18,223 nucleotides of DNA from the NCBI RefSeq assembly GCF_042767895.1, contig NC_091570.1:26045319-26063541 (forward strand), in the 5' to 3' direction. How positions within the stretch are numbered: position 1 is the stretch's first letter; each line of letters opens with the position of its first letter. The position numbers and the translations under genes are program-made. This DNA comes from Penaeus vannamei (taxonomy: Eukaryota; Arthropoda; Malacostraca; Decapoda; Penaeidae). Below the pieces are notes generated by a model that worked only from the letters and a program-made list of their open reading frames with translations, made no database searches and had not been told where the DNA came from. Below are positions 18,006 through 18,223 of this stretch, piece after piece.

Positions 18006-18127
18006 AAAACCCATCCATAATGAAAAAAGGCTAAAAGTAAAAAAAAAAGTCGAAAAAAGGCGAAATTTAGCGATATATAGCCTTTCGAGAGAAGGGTCGG
18101 AAAAAAAAACTTTTTCGAGCTGAAGGG
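18006..18127 (+). repeat. Conserved satellite box, outer unit 3
   Basis: aaacccatccataatgaaaa lead-in, agtcgaaaaaaggcgaaatt, tagcgatatatagccttt, then gggtcggaaaaaaaaac. About 750 bases from outer unit 2; the unit is cut by the window end. Confidence 0.84.
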
Positions 18128-18223
18128 ATAATCATGATTTCTGCAATGATTCTGCTAATTATGATGATTTTCATGATATTCCCATTGATAATGACATTGA
18201 TTAGGAAAATTTAAAAGAACCCC

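Larger units (their letters stand above)
12422..18223. repeat. AT-rich degenerate ATN-triplet satellite, right field
   Basis: From 12422 to 16089 it mirrors the left field. From 16090 on it continues with three more higher-order units of about 640-750 bp in the same orientation, each consisting of a GTCGAAAAA box, a 21-bp minisatellite array, then triplet repeat. The outer units are more diverged from one another than the arms are. Short open frames (for example 16428-16631, 16631-16828) only reflect the triplet phase and homopolymers and are not credible genes. Confidence 0.93.

Overview
The window is eukaryotic nuclear repeat DNA, most likely from an invertebrate animal; a crustacean is only a guess from the mix of AT-rich triplet satellite and this retroelement family. 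I see no bacterial gene structure, no host protein-coding gene and no RNA gene. It holds an AT-rich satellite field with a dead, rearranged LTR retrotransposon in its middle, and most of it forms one very large palindrome.

Layout: (1) 1-4139, satellite of degenerate ATN triplets with a roughly 0.5-0.6 kb higher-order unit marked by a conserved GTCGAAAAA box of about 110-130 bp, plus 21-bp minisatellite arrays. (2) 4140-5321, probable LTR and untranslated leader of a Ty3/gypsy-type element. (3) 5322-6476, gag split by an internal inversion: the gag N-terminal half on +, then gag C-terminal half, zinc knuckle and protease on -. (4) 6477-7795, RNase H and reverse transcriptase (RT) on -. (5) 7796-8644, integrase (IN) C-terminal half on -, continuous with RT. 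(6) 8645-8676, a tight hairpin. (7) 8662-8839, integrase N-terminal piece on +. (8) 8840-12421, a mirror copy of 7721 back to 4140. (9) 12422-18223, mirror-image satellite to 16089, then further satellite units outside the palindrome.

The palindrome arms are 474-7721 and 8840-16089, about 7.25 kb each, around a 1118-bp asymmetric spacer (7722-8839). Symmetry is almost exact, with partner positions summing to 16561-16564. I found at least six substitutions and two indels between the arms, so they are near-identical but not a verbatim copy.

The pieces of the retroelement read in the order gag, zinc knuckle, protease, integrase, reverse transcriptase, RNase H. Placing integrase before reverse transcriptase is the unusual pol order known from the Gmr1-like branch of Ty3/gypsy. 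The element is dead: RT catalytic Asp positions are changed, stops and frameshifts are present, and parts of gag, protease and integrase are deleted. Most lesions occur in both arms, so the element decayed before the palindrome formed. Inverted repeats at four scales (11 bp, 15 bp, 57 bp, 7.25 kb) lie at or near breakpoints, which suggests repeated fold-back or template-switch events at one locus.
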